DNA from: Pseudomonas sp. dw_612
GTDB taxonomy: Bacteria; Pseudomonadota; Gammaproteobacteria; Pseudomonadales; Pseudomonadaceae
Length of the DNA stretch: 64,000 nt
Reading direction: 5' to 3'
Assembly (NCBI RefSeq): GCF_018449725.1
Contig: NZ_JAAVVC010000020.1
Span: forward strand, 1 to 64,000
Under the pieces are notes generated by a model that did no database searches, was not told where the DNA came from, and saw nothing but the letters and a program-made list of their open reading frames with translations. Below are positions 7,150 through 16,390 of the stretch, piece after piece. Numbering within the stretch: the first letter of the stretch is position 1; every line of letters starts with the position of its first letter. The position numbers and the translations under genes were made by a program.

Positions 7150-9768
7150 TTATAAACCCTGCTCTACAAATGGAACGGTCAGGGCCAATGCCGCGTCCAG
7201 CGCGCCGGCGTCTACACCACCGCCCTGCGCCATGTCCGGACGACCACCGCCCTTCCCGCCCACTGCCGCAGCGGCTTGCTTCATCAAATCACCGGCTTTG
7301 AGTTGGCCAGTCAGGTCTTTGGTTACGCCTGCAACCAGAACGACCTTTTCCTCATGGACACTGCCGAGCAGGATCACTGCGCGGCCGAGTTTGTTCTTCA
7401 ATTGATCGACCAGCGCCAGCAGCGCCTTGCCGTCCTGACCGTCCAGACGCACGGCCAGCACTTTCACGCCTTTGACATCCAGGGCGGAAGCCGACAGATC
7501 GTCGCCCGCCGCGCTGGCAGCCTTGGCCTGCAACTGCTCGAGTTGCTTCTCCAGCAGACGGTTGCGCTCCAGCACAGCCGACAGCTTGTCGATCAGGTTG
7601 TCGCGACTGCCCTTGACCAGGTTAGCCGCTTCCTTGAGTTGTTCTTCCGCAGCGTTCAAGTATGCCAGCGCCGCGGCGCCGGTGACCGCTTCGATACGAC
7701 GCACGCCGGAGGCCACACCGCCTTCGCTGATGATTTTCAACAGGCCGATGTCGCCGGTACGGTTGGCGTGGATGCCACCGCACAGCTCGACGGAGAAATC
7801 ACCGCCCATGCTCAGTACGCGCACGTTGTCGCCGTACTTCTCGCCAAACAGCGCCATGGCGCCTTTTTGCTTGGCGGTTTCAATGTCGGTTTCTTCGGTT
7901 TCAACCGCGGAGTTCTTGCGAATCTCGGCGTTGACGATATCTTCCAGCGCCTTCAACTGCTCAGGCTTGATGGCTTCGAAGTGGCTGAAGTCGAAGCGCA
8001 GGCGCTGACTGTCGACCAGCGAACCTTTCTGCTGAACGTGTTCGCCCAGCACCTGACGCAATGCAGCGTGTAGCAAGTGCGTCGCCGAGTGGTTCAGCGA
8101 TGTGGCGTGACGGACTTCGGCATCGACGTGCGTCTCAACCGGCGCACCGATGGTCAGGCTGCCCAACACAGCCACACCGTGGTGCAGGAAGGCACCGCCG
8201 GTCTTGGTGGTGTCGCGCACGTCGAAACGGCTGCTACCGACTTGCAGATAACCGCAATCGCCAATCTGGCCACCGGACTCGGCGTAGAAAGGCGTCTGAT
8301 TGAGAACGATCACGCCCTCTTCGCCTTCACTGAGTACGTCGACCGACTGCCCATCTTTATAGATAGCGACAATTTTCGCCGAACCACTGGTGGCTTTGTA
8401 GCCGGTGAATTCGGTCGCCACGTCAACCTTGACCAGCGTGTTGTAGTCCAGACCGAACGAACTGGCCGAACGGGCACGCACGCGCTGGGCTTCCATTTCG
8501 CGTTCGAAGCCAACTTCGTCGACGGTCAGGTTGCGTTCGCGGGCGATGTCGGCGGTCAGGTCCATCGGGAAACCGTAGGTGTCATACAGCTTGAACACCA
8601 CGTCGCCCGGCACCACGGTGCCTTTGAGTTCCAGCAGATCCTGCTCGAGAATCTTCAGGCCGTGCTCCAGGGTCTTGGAGAACTGCTCTTCTTCGGCCTT
8701 GAGTACGCGCTCGATGTTGGATTGTTGCTGCTTGAGTTCCGGGAAGGCTTCGCCCATCTCGGCAACCAGCGCCGCAACGATCTTGTAGAAAAAGCTGCCG
8801 GTCGCGCCCAGCTTGTTACCGTGACGGCACGCGCGACGAATGATCCGGCGCAGCACGTAGCCGCGACCTTCGTTGGACGGCAGCACGCCGTCAGCGATCA
8901 GAAAACCGCAGGAACGGATGTGGTCGGAAACCACCTTGAGCGAAGACTGGTCGTCATTGCTGCAACCAATGGCCTGGGCCGATGCGCTCAGCAGGTTCTT
9001 GAACAGGTCGATTTCATAGTTGGAATGAACGTGCTGCATCACCGCACTGATCCGCTCCAGGCCCATGCCGGTGTCTACCGATGGCGCTGGCAGCGGATGC
9101 AACACGCCGTCGGCGGTGCGGTTGAACTGCATGAACACGTTGTTCCAGATCTCGATGTAACGGTCGCCGTCTTCTTCCGGCGAACCCGGCGGGCCGCCCC
9201 AGATGTGGTCGCCGTGATCGTAGAAAATCTCGGTGCAAGGACCGCACGGGCCGGTATCGCCCATAGTCCAGAAGTTGTCGGACGCGTACGGCGCGCCCTT
9301 GTTGTCGCCGATGCGAATCATGCGCTCGACTGGCACACCGATCTGCCGGGTCCAGATGTCATAGGCCTCGTCATCCGAGGCATAGACGGTTACCCAGAGT
9401 TTTTCTTTGGGCAGTTTCAGGACACCGGTCAGGAAGGTCCAGGCGTAGGTGATCGCGTCGTGCTTGAAATAGTCACCGAAGCTGAAGTTACCCAGCATTT
9501 CAAAAAACGTGTGGTGACGAGCGGTATAACCGACGTTTTCCAGGTCACTGTTCTTGCCACCGGCGCGCACGCATTTCTGGCTGCTGGTCGCGCGGGTGTA
9601 CGCACGTTTTTCCTGGCCCAGGAAGCAGTCCTTGAACTGGTTCATCCCCGCGTTAGTGAACAGCAGGGTTGGGTCGTTGCCCGGAATCAAAGAGCTGGAG
9701 GCTACACGGGTGTGGCCTTGCTCTTCGAAGAAGCGAAGGAAGGCTTCACGGATTTCTGCGCTTTTCAT
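7150..9768 (-). CDS. alaS: Alanyl-tRNA synthetase
   Basis: AlaRS charges tRNA-Ala and edits mischarged serine and glycine. The 872-residue protein is full length for the family. The order is the class II catalytic core (from MKSAEIREAFLRFF, with GMNQFKDCFLG and RRIIRRACRHG), the editing domain with the zinc motif NHSATHLLH and CGGIHANRTGDIG (residues about 560-670), and a C-terminal DHHA1 oligomerisation domain ending in GGGRPDMAQGGG. The start at 9768 has a GGAAGAA ribosome site; upstream in-frame residues do not belong. It probably forms a transcription unit with lysC. Confidence 0.97.
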   Translation of the reverse strand: MKSAEIREAFLRFFEEQGHTRVASSSLIPGNDPTLLFTNAGMNQFKDCFLGQEKRAYTRATSSQKCVRAGGKNSDLENVGYTARHHTFFEMLGNFSFGDYFKHDAITYAWTFLTGVLKLPKEKLWVTVYASDDEAYDIWTRQIGVPVERMIRIGDNKGAPYASDNFWTMGDTGPCGPCTEIFYDHGDHIWGGPPGSPEEDGDRYIEIWNNVFMQFNRTADGVLHPLPAPSVDTGMGLERISAVMQHVHSNYEIDLFKNLLSASAQAIGCSNDDQSSLKVVSDHIRSCGFLIADGVLPSNEGRGYVLRRIIRRACRHGNKLGATGSFFYKIVAALVAEMGEAFPELKQQQSNIERVLKAEEEQFSKTLEHGLKILEQDLLELKGTVVPGDVVFKLYDTYGFPMDLTADIARERNLTVDEVGFEREMEAQRVRARSASSFGLDYNTLVKVDVATEFTGYKATSGSAKIVAIYKDGQSVDVLSEGEEGVIVLNQTPFYAESGGQIGDCGYLQVGSSRFDVRDTTKTGGAFLHHGVAVLGSLTIGAPVETHVDAEVRHATSLNHSATHLLHAALRQVLGEHVQQKGSLVDSQRLRFDFSHFEAIKPEQLKALEDIVNAEIRKNSAVETEETDIETAKQKGAMALFGEKYGDNVRVLSMGGDFSVELCGGIHANRTGDIGLLKIISEGGVASGVRRIEAVTGAAALAYLNAAEEQLKEAANLVKGSRDNLIDKLSAVLERNRLLEKQLEQLQAKAASAAGDDLSASALDVKGVKVLAVRLDGQDGKALLALVDQLKNKLGRAVILLGSVHEEKVVLVAGVTKDLTGQLKAGDLMKQAAAAVGGKGGGRPDMAQGGGVDAGALDAALALTVPFVEQGL

Positions 9769-9914
9769 TAGGTTCTTCCACGGAGGCTGCGGCCAAAGGC
9801 CTGTGCAAAACGTCAACAGACGAAGCGACGGCAAAGGGCCGCATTATATCGGCCCTGCGCGCGGGGTACAGCGTGTTTATACGATAGAAACGGTCAATTG
9901 GACGGCTAACGCTG

Positions 9915-10919
9915 TCAGTTGCGCGAAAACTCGACGAATGTAGCGACGACTTGCTCGATTTGTGCACGACTGACGTCCATGTGCGTGACCATTCGCAGAC
10001 GGCCGGCGGCGCTCAGCTTGATGCCGCGCTCGCCCGCGAATGCCTTGATGGCCTCGGCTTTGTCGCCCATTGCGACGTAAACCATGTTGGTCTGCACCGG
10101 CTCGACGTCGTAACCGGCGCTCCGCAGGCCTTCTGCCAGAAATTGTGCATTGGCGTGGTCCTCGGCCAGGCGCTGAACGTTGTTGTCCAGAGCATACAAC
10201 CCTGCCGCCGCCAGAATCCCGGCCTGACGCATGCCACCGCCGACCATTTTGCGCAGACGGCGTGCCTTGGCGATCAGCTCGGTCGTACCGCAAAGCACCG
10301 AACCAACAGGTGCACCCAAGCCTTTGGACAGGCAGACCGATACGGAATCGAAGTACTGGGCAATCTCACGGGCATCGACACCCAGTTTGACAGCGGCGTT
10401 GTAGAGACGCGCGCCGTCCAGGTGCAGAGCCAGGCCATGTTCGTGGGTGAAGCTACGCGCCCGAGCCAGATATTCCAGCGGCAGGACCTTGCCCTGCATG
10501 GTGTTTTCCAGGGCGAGTAAACGGGTGCGGGCGAAATGGAAGTCGTCGGGTTTGATCGCGGCGGCCACGTGAGCCAGGTCCAGCGAGCCATCGGCCTGCA
10601 CTTCCAGCGGCTGCGGCTGGATCGAGCCGAGTACCGCTGCACCGCCACCTTCGTACTTATAGGTGTGGGCTTGTTGGCCGACGATGTATTCCTCACCACG
10701 CTCGCAATGGGCCATCAAGCCCAGCAAGTTACTCATGGTGCCCGTCGGAACGAACAGCGCGGCGTCAAAACCCAGCCGTTTTGCCAGTTCCGCTTCCAGA
10801 CGATTGACCGTCGGATCTTCACCGTAAACGTCATCCCCCGTGGCCGCCTTGGCCATCGCGTCGAGCATTCCGGCGGTCGGTTGGGTAACGGTGTCGCTGC
10901 GAAGATCGATAACGCTCAT
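9915..10919 (-). CDS. ltaE: Low-specificity L-threonine aldolase
   Basis: This PLP enzyme cleaves L-threonine and L-allo-threonine to glycine and acetaldehyde. The 334-residue protein begins MSVIDLRSDTVTQPT, typical of the family, has DGARLYNAAV in the cofactor region, and the Schiff-base lysine in SVCLSKGLGAPVG (about residue 197). I choose the ATG at 10919, preceded by a GAGG. The gene lies 146 bp upstream of alaS on the same strand and is divergent from the FMN riboswitch. It is not part of the arginine block. Confidence 0.9.
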   Translation of the reverse strand: MSVIDLRSDTVTQPTAGMLDAMAKAATGDDVYGEDPTVNRLEAELAKRLGFDAALFVPTGTMSNLLGLMAHCERGEEYIVGQQAHTYKYEGGGAAVLGSIQPQPLEVQADGSLDLAHVAAAIKPDDFHFARTRLLALENTMQGKVLPLEYLARARSFTHEHGLALHLDGARLYNAAVKLGVDAREIAQYFDSVSVCLSKGLGAPVGSVLCGTTELIAKARRLRKMVGGGMRQAGILAAAGLYALDNNVQRLAEDHANAQFLAEGLRSAGYDVEPVQTNMVYVAMGDKAEAIKAFAGERGIKLSAAGRLRMVTHMDVSRAQIEQVVATFVEFSRN

Positions 10920-11120
10920 AAATCTGGCCTCGGTAATCAGGGGAAGTCGCTTTCCAAGGGGAATTACTGCGGTCATGCCGACGAATAATCAACCCTTGGG
11001 CGAGGAAAAGGCTCATTGCACCTTCGAAAAACTCGATATCAATCATCAGAAAGCAGCAATGCGCAGCCGAGAAATATGTGGTAAAAACGCTTCGCCGCCA
11101 AACAATCTGGCGGCAAAACG

Positions 11121-11285
11121 TTCTCAGGGCGGGGTGCAACTCCCCACCGGCGGTAATTGCGCGCAATGCGCATAGCCCGCGAGCGCTTGGTGACAGCACG
11201 GCTTCGGCAGTGACTGGCGGCAAGGTCAGCAGACCCGGTGTGATCCCGGGGCCGACGGTCATAGTCCGGATGAAGAGAGAACGGG
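11121..11285 (+). promoter_or_regulatory. FMN riboswitch (RFN element)
   Basis: The RFN consensus blocks appear in order: CAGGGCGGGGTGCAA, CCCCACCGGCGGTAAT, AGCCCGCGAGCG, GTCAGCAGACCCGGTG, GCCGACGGTCATAGTCCGGA and ATGAAGAGAGAACGGG. A hairpin at 11307-11328 (GCACGC / GCGTGC) follows and may be part of the expression platform. It precedes the lumazine synthase gene by about 100 bp, so FMN should lower its expression. Confidence 0.95.
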
Positions 11286-11388
11286 ATTGGCGCCAAAGGG
11301 CCGTTTGCACGCATTTTTGCGAGCGTGCGTACCCTTAAATCCCATTCGATTCATAAGCCCTGTTTTTCACACAAACAGGAACCAGAAC

Positions 11389-11898
11389 ATGCAACCCACC
11401 GCAATCGATAGCAAAAGCAAAAACCATCAGGGCGAGCGCGTCGCGTTCATCCAGGCCTGCTGGCACAAGGAAATCGTCGACCAGAGCCGTAAAGGCTTCG
11501 TCGCCGAAATGATCGCTCAGGGTTATCAGGAATCGGATATCGATTTCTTCGAAGTCGGCGGCGCCTTTGAAATCCCGCTGCACGCCAAACTGCTGGCCAA
11601 ATCCGGGCGTTATGCCGGCATCGTTGCCGCAGGCCTGGTGGTAGACGGCGGGATCTACCGTCACGAATTCGTCGCCCAATCAGTGATCAGCGGCCTGATG
11701 CAGGTTCAGCTGGAAACTGAAGTACCGGTATTCTCGGTAGTCCTGACCCCGCACCACTTCCATGCCGGCGAAGAACATCAGAAGTTTTTCTTCGAGCATT
11801 TCGTGCATAAAGGTCAGGAAGCAGCGAAGACGTGTGCGGATACGTTGCACAAGACGCGTGCGCTGCGTCGTAGTGAGCCACGCGCAGTAGCGGTCTAA
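11389..11898 (+). CDS. ribH: 6,7-dimethyl-8-ribityllumazine synthase, type II
   Basis: Lumazine synthase condenses 3,4-dihydroxybutanone phosphate with the aminopyrimidine to give the riboflavin precursor. This 169-residue protein has VEVGGAFEIPLHAKLLA-type substrate loops (FFEVGGAFEIPLHAKL) and GGIYRHEFVAQSVISGLM. It carries HHFH where the common RibH has its typical HD/T-containing loop, a feature of the RibH2 (Brucella-type) branch. The ATG at 11389 follows an AGGA site. Control by the upstream FMN riboswitch and the absence of other rib genes here suggest a second, FMN-responsive copy beside the housekeeping ribH. The C-terminal basic tail is a little longer than usual. Confidence 0.9.
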   Translation: MQPTAIDSKSKNHQGERVAFIQACWHKEIVDQSRKGFVAEMIAQGYQESDIDFFEVGGAFEIPLHAKLLAKSGRYAGIVAAGLVVDGGIYRHEFVAQSVISGLMQVQLETEVPVFSVVLTPHHFHAGEEHQKFFFEHFVHKGQEAAKTCADTLHKTRALRRSEPRAVAV

Positions 11899-11949
11899 AC
11901 ACGAAACCTCTGATGTGGGTGCGGCTTTTGGCTTCACCCAAATCAAAAT

Positions 11950-12037
11950 GTGGGAGCGGGCTTGCTCGCGAAAATGGACTGACAGTCAACATGTGCGTTG
12001 AATGTAGAGCCGCCTTCGCGAGCAAGTCCGCTCCCAC
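11950..12037. repeat. REP doublet, type A
   Basis: Two inverted copies of the GTGGGAGCGGGCTTGCTCGC repeat, head-out, flank a 45-bp spacer. It lies between ribH and astE, where convergent transcripts end. Confidence 0.85.
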
Positions 12038-12065
12038 TTTTTTTGTGTTGGGTTTGAGATTGCTG

Positions 12066-13076
12066 TCAAGCCAGGTTTTCGTCGGTCGTCGGCACAATCA
12101 GGATGCCGGCACGCAGGCCGTTTTTCACCTTGGGGTTCGGGAAGATGATCCGGGCGCCCTTCTCTTCGATGATCCAGCGAGTCTGGGCGATGTCTTCGGC
12201 CAGCACGTAACCCACTTCCAGTTCCGAAAAGTTCTCGATGTCCGCTGGCAGGTTCAAGCGGAAGCTGTCGCTGTGCTTGATGATCTCCCGCGCCACACTG
12301 AACAACTGCAAACCGTCCAGAGACGCTTCGGCCGGTTCTGGTTCGTTGCCTTCGATGATCTGTTTGAGGCGGGTTTCCAGCAGATCGACATTGACCCCGG
12401 CGTTCTGCCCGAAGGGCCGGGCCTTGCCCAACTCGAGGGTAAAGGACTCGGCGCCGAGCTTGTCGTAGGTATAGGAGCTGAACACGATGGACGGCTTGTT
12501 CTGCAGCAGCACCGCTTCCATGCCGGCGGCACGCAGGCGAGCCAGTTCCAGGCGTGAATGCTGGCGGTCTTCTTTCCACGGATACAGCGCGAACTGCTCG
12601 ATTTTCGAGCCACGAATCGCGGTGTGCAGGTCGTAGTGCAACCGCTTGCGGTCCGGCAGGCTGAAGAAACTCGCCGCCAGTCGCTCCAATTCACAGGCGC
12701 GCAGGGCTTCGGAACCACTGCTTTGTTCGTGACGGCCGTTGAACAGCCGATTGACGTCCTGCTCGATAAAACGCTCGCCGCGGCGGATGGCCTCGGGGTT
12801 GCCGAACAGAAACAGAATGCGTGCGCGCGGTTTGAGATCGCCGCGGGCGATGTCATGCAACAGGCGATCAAGCAACTCGATCGGCGCTGTTTCGTTGCCA
12901 TGGATGCCAGCCGAGAGCAGCAGGTCCAGGCCATTGTCGCGAGCTTCAGGTGGCCGGACTTCCAGCGCACCTTCGCTCAACCAGCGCATCCGCACGCCTT
13001 CGACAGTCAGTTGAGTCTTCTCCGCCGGTTCGCGGCCGGCGAGGGTCAGTTCAAGCAGTTTGCCGAGGGCGAGCAT
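12066..13076 (-). CDS. astE: Succinylglutamate desuccinylase AstE
   Basis: AstE hydrolyses N-succinylglutamate to glutamate and succinate, the last step of the arginine succinyltransferase pathway. The 336-residue zinc enzyme shows GIHGNETAPIELL (His and Glu zinc ligands, about residues 57-69) and DLHTAIRG (third ligand His, near 148), of the AstE/aspartoacylase fold. It is the last gene of the aru/ast operon and corresponds to aruE in P. aeruginosa. It follows the small His-tailed gene by 12 bp. Confidence 0.95.
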   Translation of the reverse strand: MLALGKLLELTLAGREPAEKTQLTVEGVRMRWLSEGALEVRPPEARDNGLDLLLSAGIHGNETAPIELLDRLLHDIARGDLKPRARILFLFGNPEAIRRGERFIEQDVNRLFNGRHEQSSGSEALRACELERLAASFFSLPDRKRLHYDLHTAIRGSKIEQFALYPWKEDRQHSRLELARLRAAGMEAVLLQNKPSIVFSSYTYDKLGAESFTLELGKARPFGQNAGVNVDLLETRLKQIIEGNEPEPAEASLDGLQLFSVAREIIKHSDSFRLNLPADIENFSELEVGYVLAEDIAQTRWIIEEKGARIIFPNPKVKNGLRAGILIVPTTDENLA

Positions 13077-13088
13077 AGAGCGGTTTCC

Positions 13089-13376
13089 TTAGTGGTCGTG
13101 TGCGCAATCCGGGCCGTGCACGTGGTCTTCGTCACCGACTTCGGCCGGTTCCATTTCCAGTTGCAGACTTACCAGATTAGTCGCCAATGGGCGCAGCAGC
13201 AGGTTTGCGTATTCGGCATCGCCTTCTTCGACGTCCACGCCGATCAGCAATTGGCCGCGGCCGTCTTGCTGGATCCACAGCTCTTTGCCTTGCCACATAA
13301 CCGCAACGCGGGTGCAGGAGGTTTCCAATTGCGTGCCGTCGGTGTCTTCAAGGATCAGCTGCAGGGTATCGCTCAT
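13089..13376 (-). CDS. Small conserved ast-operon protein with His-rich tail
   Basis: A 95-residue cytoplasmic protein between astB and astE. As I recall, P. aeruginosa has a hypothetical gene at the same place (PA0900). It starts MSDTLQLILEDTDGTQLET and ends in HVHGPDCAHDH, which has four His and one Cys and could bind a metal such as zinc. AstE next to it needs zinc, so a supporting role is possible but is only inference. I know of no assigned function. Confidence 0.7.
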   Translation of the reverse strand: MSDTLQLILEDTDGTQLETSCTRVAVMWQGKELWIQQDGRGQLLIGVDVEEGDAEYANLLLRPLATNLVSLQLEMEPAEVGDEDHVHGPDCAHDH

Positions 13377-13437
13377 GTCTATTACGCTCTCGTTTGGAGA
13401 TAAAAGCGGCGTGCCCCTTACAAGAGCCCGCCAGCCC

Positions 13438-14784
13438 TTAATTGATCTGGAATGGATAAACCGCGCCCAGTTTAAGGATTTGCGTCAATTCATCCAGTGC
13501 CGTCCGGCATTCAAGCAGCAATTGCGGGTCCGCCAGATCGTTTTCGGTCATGCGGTCGCGGTAATGCTTGTCGACCCATTCGGTCAGCGTGCCGTACAAC
13601 GGTGCTGTCATGATAACCCCTGGATTGACCGCCGCCAGTTCGGTTTCGTTGAGGGCCACGCGAAGTCTCAGGCAAGCCGGGCCACCGCCGTTCTGCATGC
13701 TCTGTTTCAGATCAAAGACTTTCACTTCGCGAATCAGCCCGCCAGAGCTGGTCAAACCTTGCAGGTACTGCCAGACGCGCTCGTTGCCACGACATTCTTC
13801 CGGCACGATCAAGAGCATGGAGCCGTCAGGACGCGACAGCAGTTGGCTATTGAACAGGTAGGACCGAACCGCGTCTTCTACGCTGACCGCCGAACGCGGT
13901 ACGCAGACAGACTGAAATTTCCCACCGACTTTGGCGAGTTTTCCGGAAAGTTCGGCCAGCATCTGTTCGGTGTCGAGGAACGCGTCCTCGTGATAGAACA
14001 AGACTTCGCCATTACCCACAGCGATCACGTCGTTGTGGAACACGCCTTGATCGATCACCGACGGGTTCTGCTGGGCATACACCACGCCGTCATCGCTCAA
14101 GCCGTGCAATCGAGCAACGGCCTGGGAGGCTTCGAGGGTCTGGCGCGCCGGGTATTTCTGCGGTGCCGGGTAGCGGTTATCGAAAGCGCTGCGACCGAAC
14201 ACGAAGAACTCGACCCCGGCTTCACCATATTCGCGGCAAAAACGGGTGTGGTTGGCCGCGCCTTCGTCGCCAAACTGTGCCACGGCCGGCAAGGCGGCGT
14301 GGTGAGCGAAGTGCTTCTGATCAGCGAACATCGCGCCCAGCACGCGGCTGGTGGTCGGGTGCTCGATGCTGCGGTGGTATTTGCAGTTCAGGTTGGCCGC
14401 AGTGAAATGCACACGACCGTCCGCAGTGTCGGCGCTCGGGCTGACCGTGGCGGCGTTGGCCACCCACATGCTCGACGCCGAGCAACTGGCGACCAGCAGC
14501 GGCATCGCCTCTTTAGCGGCCTCCTCGATCACCTGGGCATCGGTGCCGCTGAAACCCAAACGGCGCAAAGCGGCGACATCCGGGCGTTCTTGCGGCGCCA
14601 GTACACCTTGTTGAAAGCCCATTTCCATCAGCGCTTTCATTTTCGCCAGGCCTTGCAGCGCGGCTTCCTTCGGGTTCGAAGACTGCTGGCTGTTGCTCTG
14701 GGACGCGACGTTGCCGTAGGACAGGCCGCCGTAGTTATGGGTCGGCCCCACTAGACCGTCAAAATTGACTTCATAGGATTTCAT
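13438..14784 (-). CDS. astB: N-succinylarginine dihydrolase AstB
   Basis: AstB converts N2-succinylarginine to succinylornithine, two ammonia and CO2. The 448-residue protein begins MKSYEVNFDGLVGPTHNYGG as the family does and ends with GGPACLRLRVALNE, which contains the catalytic Cys (about residue 368). His and Glu of the catalytic triad lie in the conserved middle. The start at 14784 follows a GAGG site. It corresponds to aruB and is co-directional with astD, with a REP doublet in the gap. Confidence 0.95.
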   Translation of the reverse strand: MKSYEVNFDGLVGPTHNYGGLSYGNVASQSNSQQSSNPKEAALQGLAKMKALMEMGFQQGVLAPQERPDVAALRRLGFSGTDAQVIEEAAKEAMPLLVASCSASSMWVANAATVSPSADTADGRVHFTAANLNCKYHRSIEHPTTSRVLGAMFADQKHFAHHAALPAVAQFGDEGAANHTRFCREYGEAGVEFFVFGRSAFDNRYPAPQKYPARQTLEASQAVARLHGLSDDGVVYAQQNPSVIDQGVFHNDVIAVGNGEVLFYHEDAFLDTEQMLAELSGKLAKVGGKFQSVCVPRSAVSVEDAVRSYLFNSQLLSRPDGSMLLIVPEECRGNERVWQYLQGLTSSGGLIREVKVFDLKQSMQNGGGPACLRLRVALNETELAAVNPGVIMTAPLYGTLTEWVDKHYRDRMTENDLADPQLLLECRTALDELTQILKLGAVYPFQIN

Positions 14785-14852
14785 CAGCGAGGCTCCACGA
14801 GAATCTGTTTTTATAGGCATCGGGTAACAATTCAGTAAGACCGAGGCGCGGC

Positions 14853-14917
14853 CTTCGCGAGCAAGCCCGCTCCCACAGGGAAATGCATTCCAATGTGGGA
14901 GCGGGCTTGCTCGCGAA
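14853..14917. repeat. REP doublet, type A, inside the ast operon
   Basis: Inverted copies TTCGCGAGCAAGCCCGCTCC and the reverse lie between astD and astB with only a short spacer. In the transcript they would form a strong hairpin that could set relative levels of the two mRNAs. Confidence 0.85.
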
Positions 14918-14923
14918 TGGCCG

Positions 14924-16390
14924 TTACGCCATTTTCACGCCAGGCGTAAGCGTCGCAGGCATCACCAGGCTCGGGGTTTCCAGCGAAGCCACCGGGTACG
15001 CGCAGTAATCTGCCGCGTAGTAGGCGCTGGCGCGGTGGTTGCCCGAGGCGCCGACGCCGCCGAATGGCGCGCTGCTCGCGGCGCCGGTCAGCTGTTTGTT
15101 CCAGTTGACGATACCGGCGCGGCTTTCCAGCCAGAACTGCTGATAACGCGCTTCGGAATCCGAGAGCAAACCGGCCGCCAGGCCATAGTCGGTGTCGTTG
15201 GCTTCAGCGATCGCCGCTTCAAAATCAGCGTAGCGGATCACTTGCAACAAGGGGCCGAACAGCTCTTCGTCAGGACGGTCAGCCACCGCCGTCACGTCCA
15301 GAATACCCGGGGTCAGCAATGCGGCCTGAGCCTGGGGCTGAGTCATTTCCAGCAGCGCGACGGCGCCGTTGGCCAACAAATGTTCCTGGGCATCCATCAG
15401 CGCTTTCGCCGCGCCAAGGGAAATCACCGAGCCCATGAACGGCGCGGGCGTCTGATCGAACGCACCGACGTCAATTGTCGCGCTGACCGCCACCAGGCGC
15501 GCCAGCAACGTGTCGCCCCAGGCGCCTTGCGGCACCAGCAGGCGGCGGGCGCAAGTGCAACGCTGACCGGCAGAGATGAACGCCGACTGAATAATCGTGT
15601 AAACGGCGGCATCGAGATCAGCCACTTCATCGACGACCAATGGATTGTTGCCGCCCATTTCCAGCGCAAGAATCTTGTCCGGACGCCCGGCAAATTGTTG
15701 ATGCAGGTGATTACCGGTGCGACTTGAACCGGTGAAGAACAGACCGTCGATCCCCGGATTCGCCGCCAGGGCAATACCGGTTTCGCGCGCGCCTTGCAGC
15801 AAGTTCAGCACGCCCGCCGGCAGGCCGGCTTCGATCCAGCACTTGACCGTCAGCTCGGCGACTTTCGGCGTCAATTCGCTTGGCTTGAACAGCACGCTGT
15901 TACCCGCCAGCAACGCCGGCACGATGTGACCGTTCGGCAAATGGCCCGGGAAGTTGTAAGGGCCAAACACCGCGACCACACCGTGTGGCTTGTGACGTAG
16001 CACGGCGGTGGCGTCGCCCAACGGGCCGCTCTTCTCGCCGGTACGCTCACGGTAGCTCTGCACCGAGATCGCAATCTTGTTGACCATGCTGGTGACTTCG
16101 GTCGCCGATTCCCACAGCGGTTTACCGGTTTCTTCACCGATGCAGCGGGCCAGTTCGTCAGCGTGGTTTTTCAGGGCAGCGGCAAAGGCTTCGAGCACGG
16201 TGATGCGCTCGTCCAGGGTGCGACGGGCCCAGCCCGGAAACGCCTGACGCGCAGCTTGCACGGCGGATTCAACCTGAGCGGTGGTGGCGCCTTCGCCGGT
16301 CCACAGCACTTGTTGGGTGACCGGGTTCAGCGATTGGAAAGCGTCACCCTGGCCGGCCAGCCATTCACCGGCGATGTATAGCGAATTCAT
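14924..16390 (-). CDS. astD: N-succinylglutamate 5-semialdehyde dehydrogenase AstD
   Basis: AstD oxidises succinylglutamic semialdehyde to succinylglutamate with NAD+. The 488-residue aldehyde dehydrogenase has the NAD segment FGPYNFPGHLPNGHIVPALL, the active-site Glu in LEMGGNNPLVV (about 250) and the catalytic Cys in SAGQRCTCARRLLV (about 284). Its ATG overlaps the stop of the upstream gene (aruG), consistent with coupled translation. Corresponds to aruD. Confidence 0.96.
   Translation of the reverse strand: MNSLYIAGEWLAGQGDAFQSLNPVTQQVLWTGEGATTAQVESAVQAARQAFPGWARRTLDERITVLEAFAAALKNHADELARCIGEETGKPLWESATEVTSMVNKIAISVQSYRERTGEKSGPLGDATAVLRHKPHGVVAVFGPYNFPGHLPNGHIVPALLAGNSVLFKPSELTPKVAELTVKCWIEAGLPAGVLNLLQGARETGIALAANPGIDGLFFTGSSRTGNHLHQQFAGRPDKILALEMGGNNPLVVDEVADLDAAVYTIIQSAFISAGQRCTCARRLLVPQGAWGDTLLARLVAVSATIDVGAFDQTPAPFMGSVISLGAAKALMDAQEHLLANGAVALLEMTQPQAQAALLTPGILDVTAVADRPDEELFGPLLQVIRYADFEAAIAEANDTDYGLAAGLLSDSEARYQQFWLESRAGIVNWNKQLTGAASSAPFGGVGASGNHRASAYYAADYCAYPVASLETPSLVMPATLTPGVKMA

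Noticed and set aside
8077..9771. A 564-codon open frame antisense to alaS, and similar long frames antisense to lysC, acsA (31311-33596), astB and pitA
   Set aside because: They mirror highly biased GC-rich genes in the opposite strand, lack ribosome sites and show no domains. The sense genes are certain.
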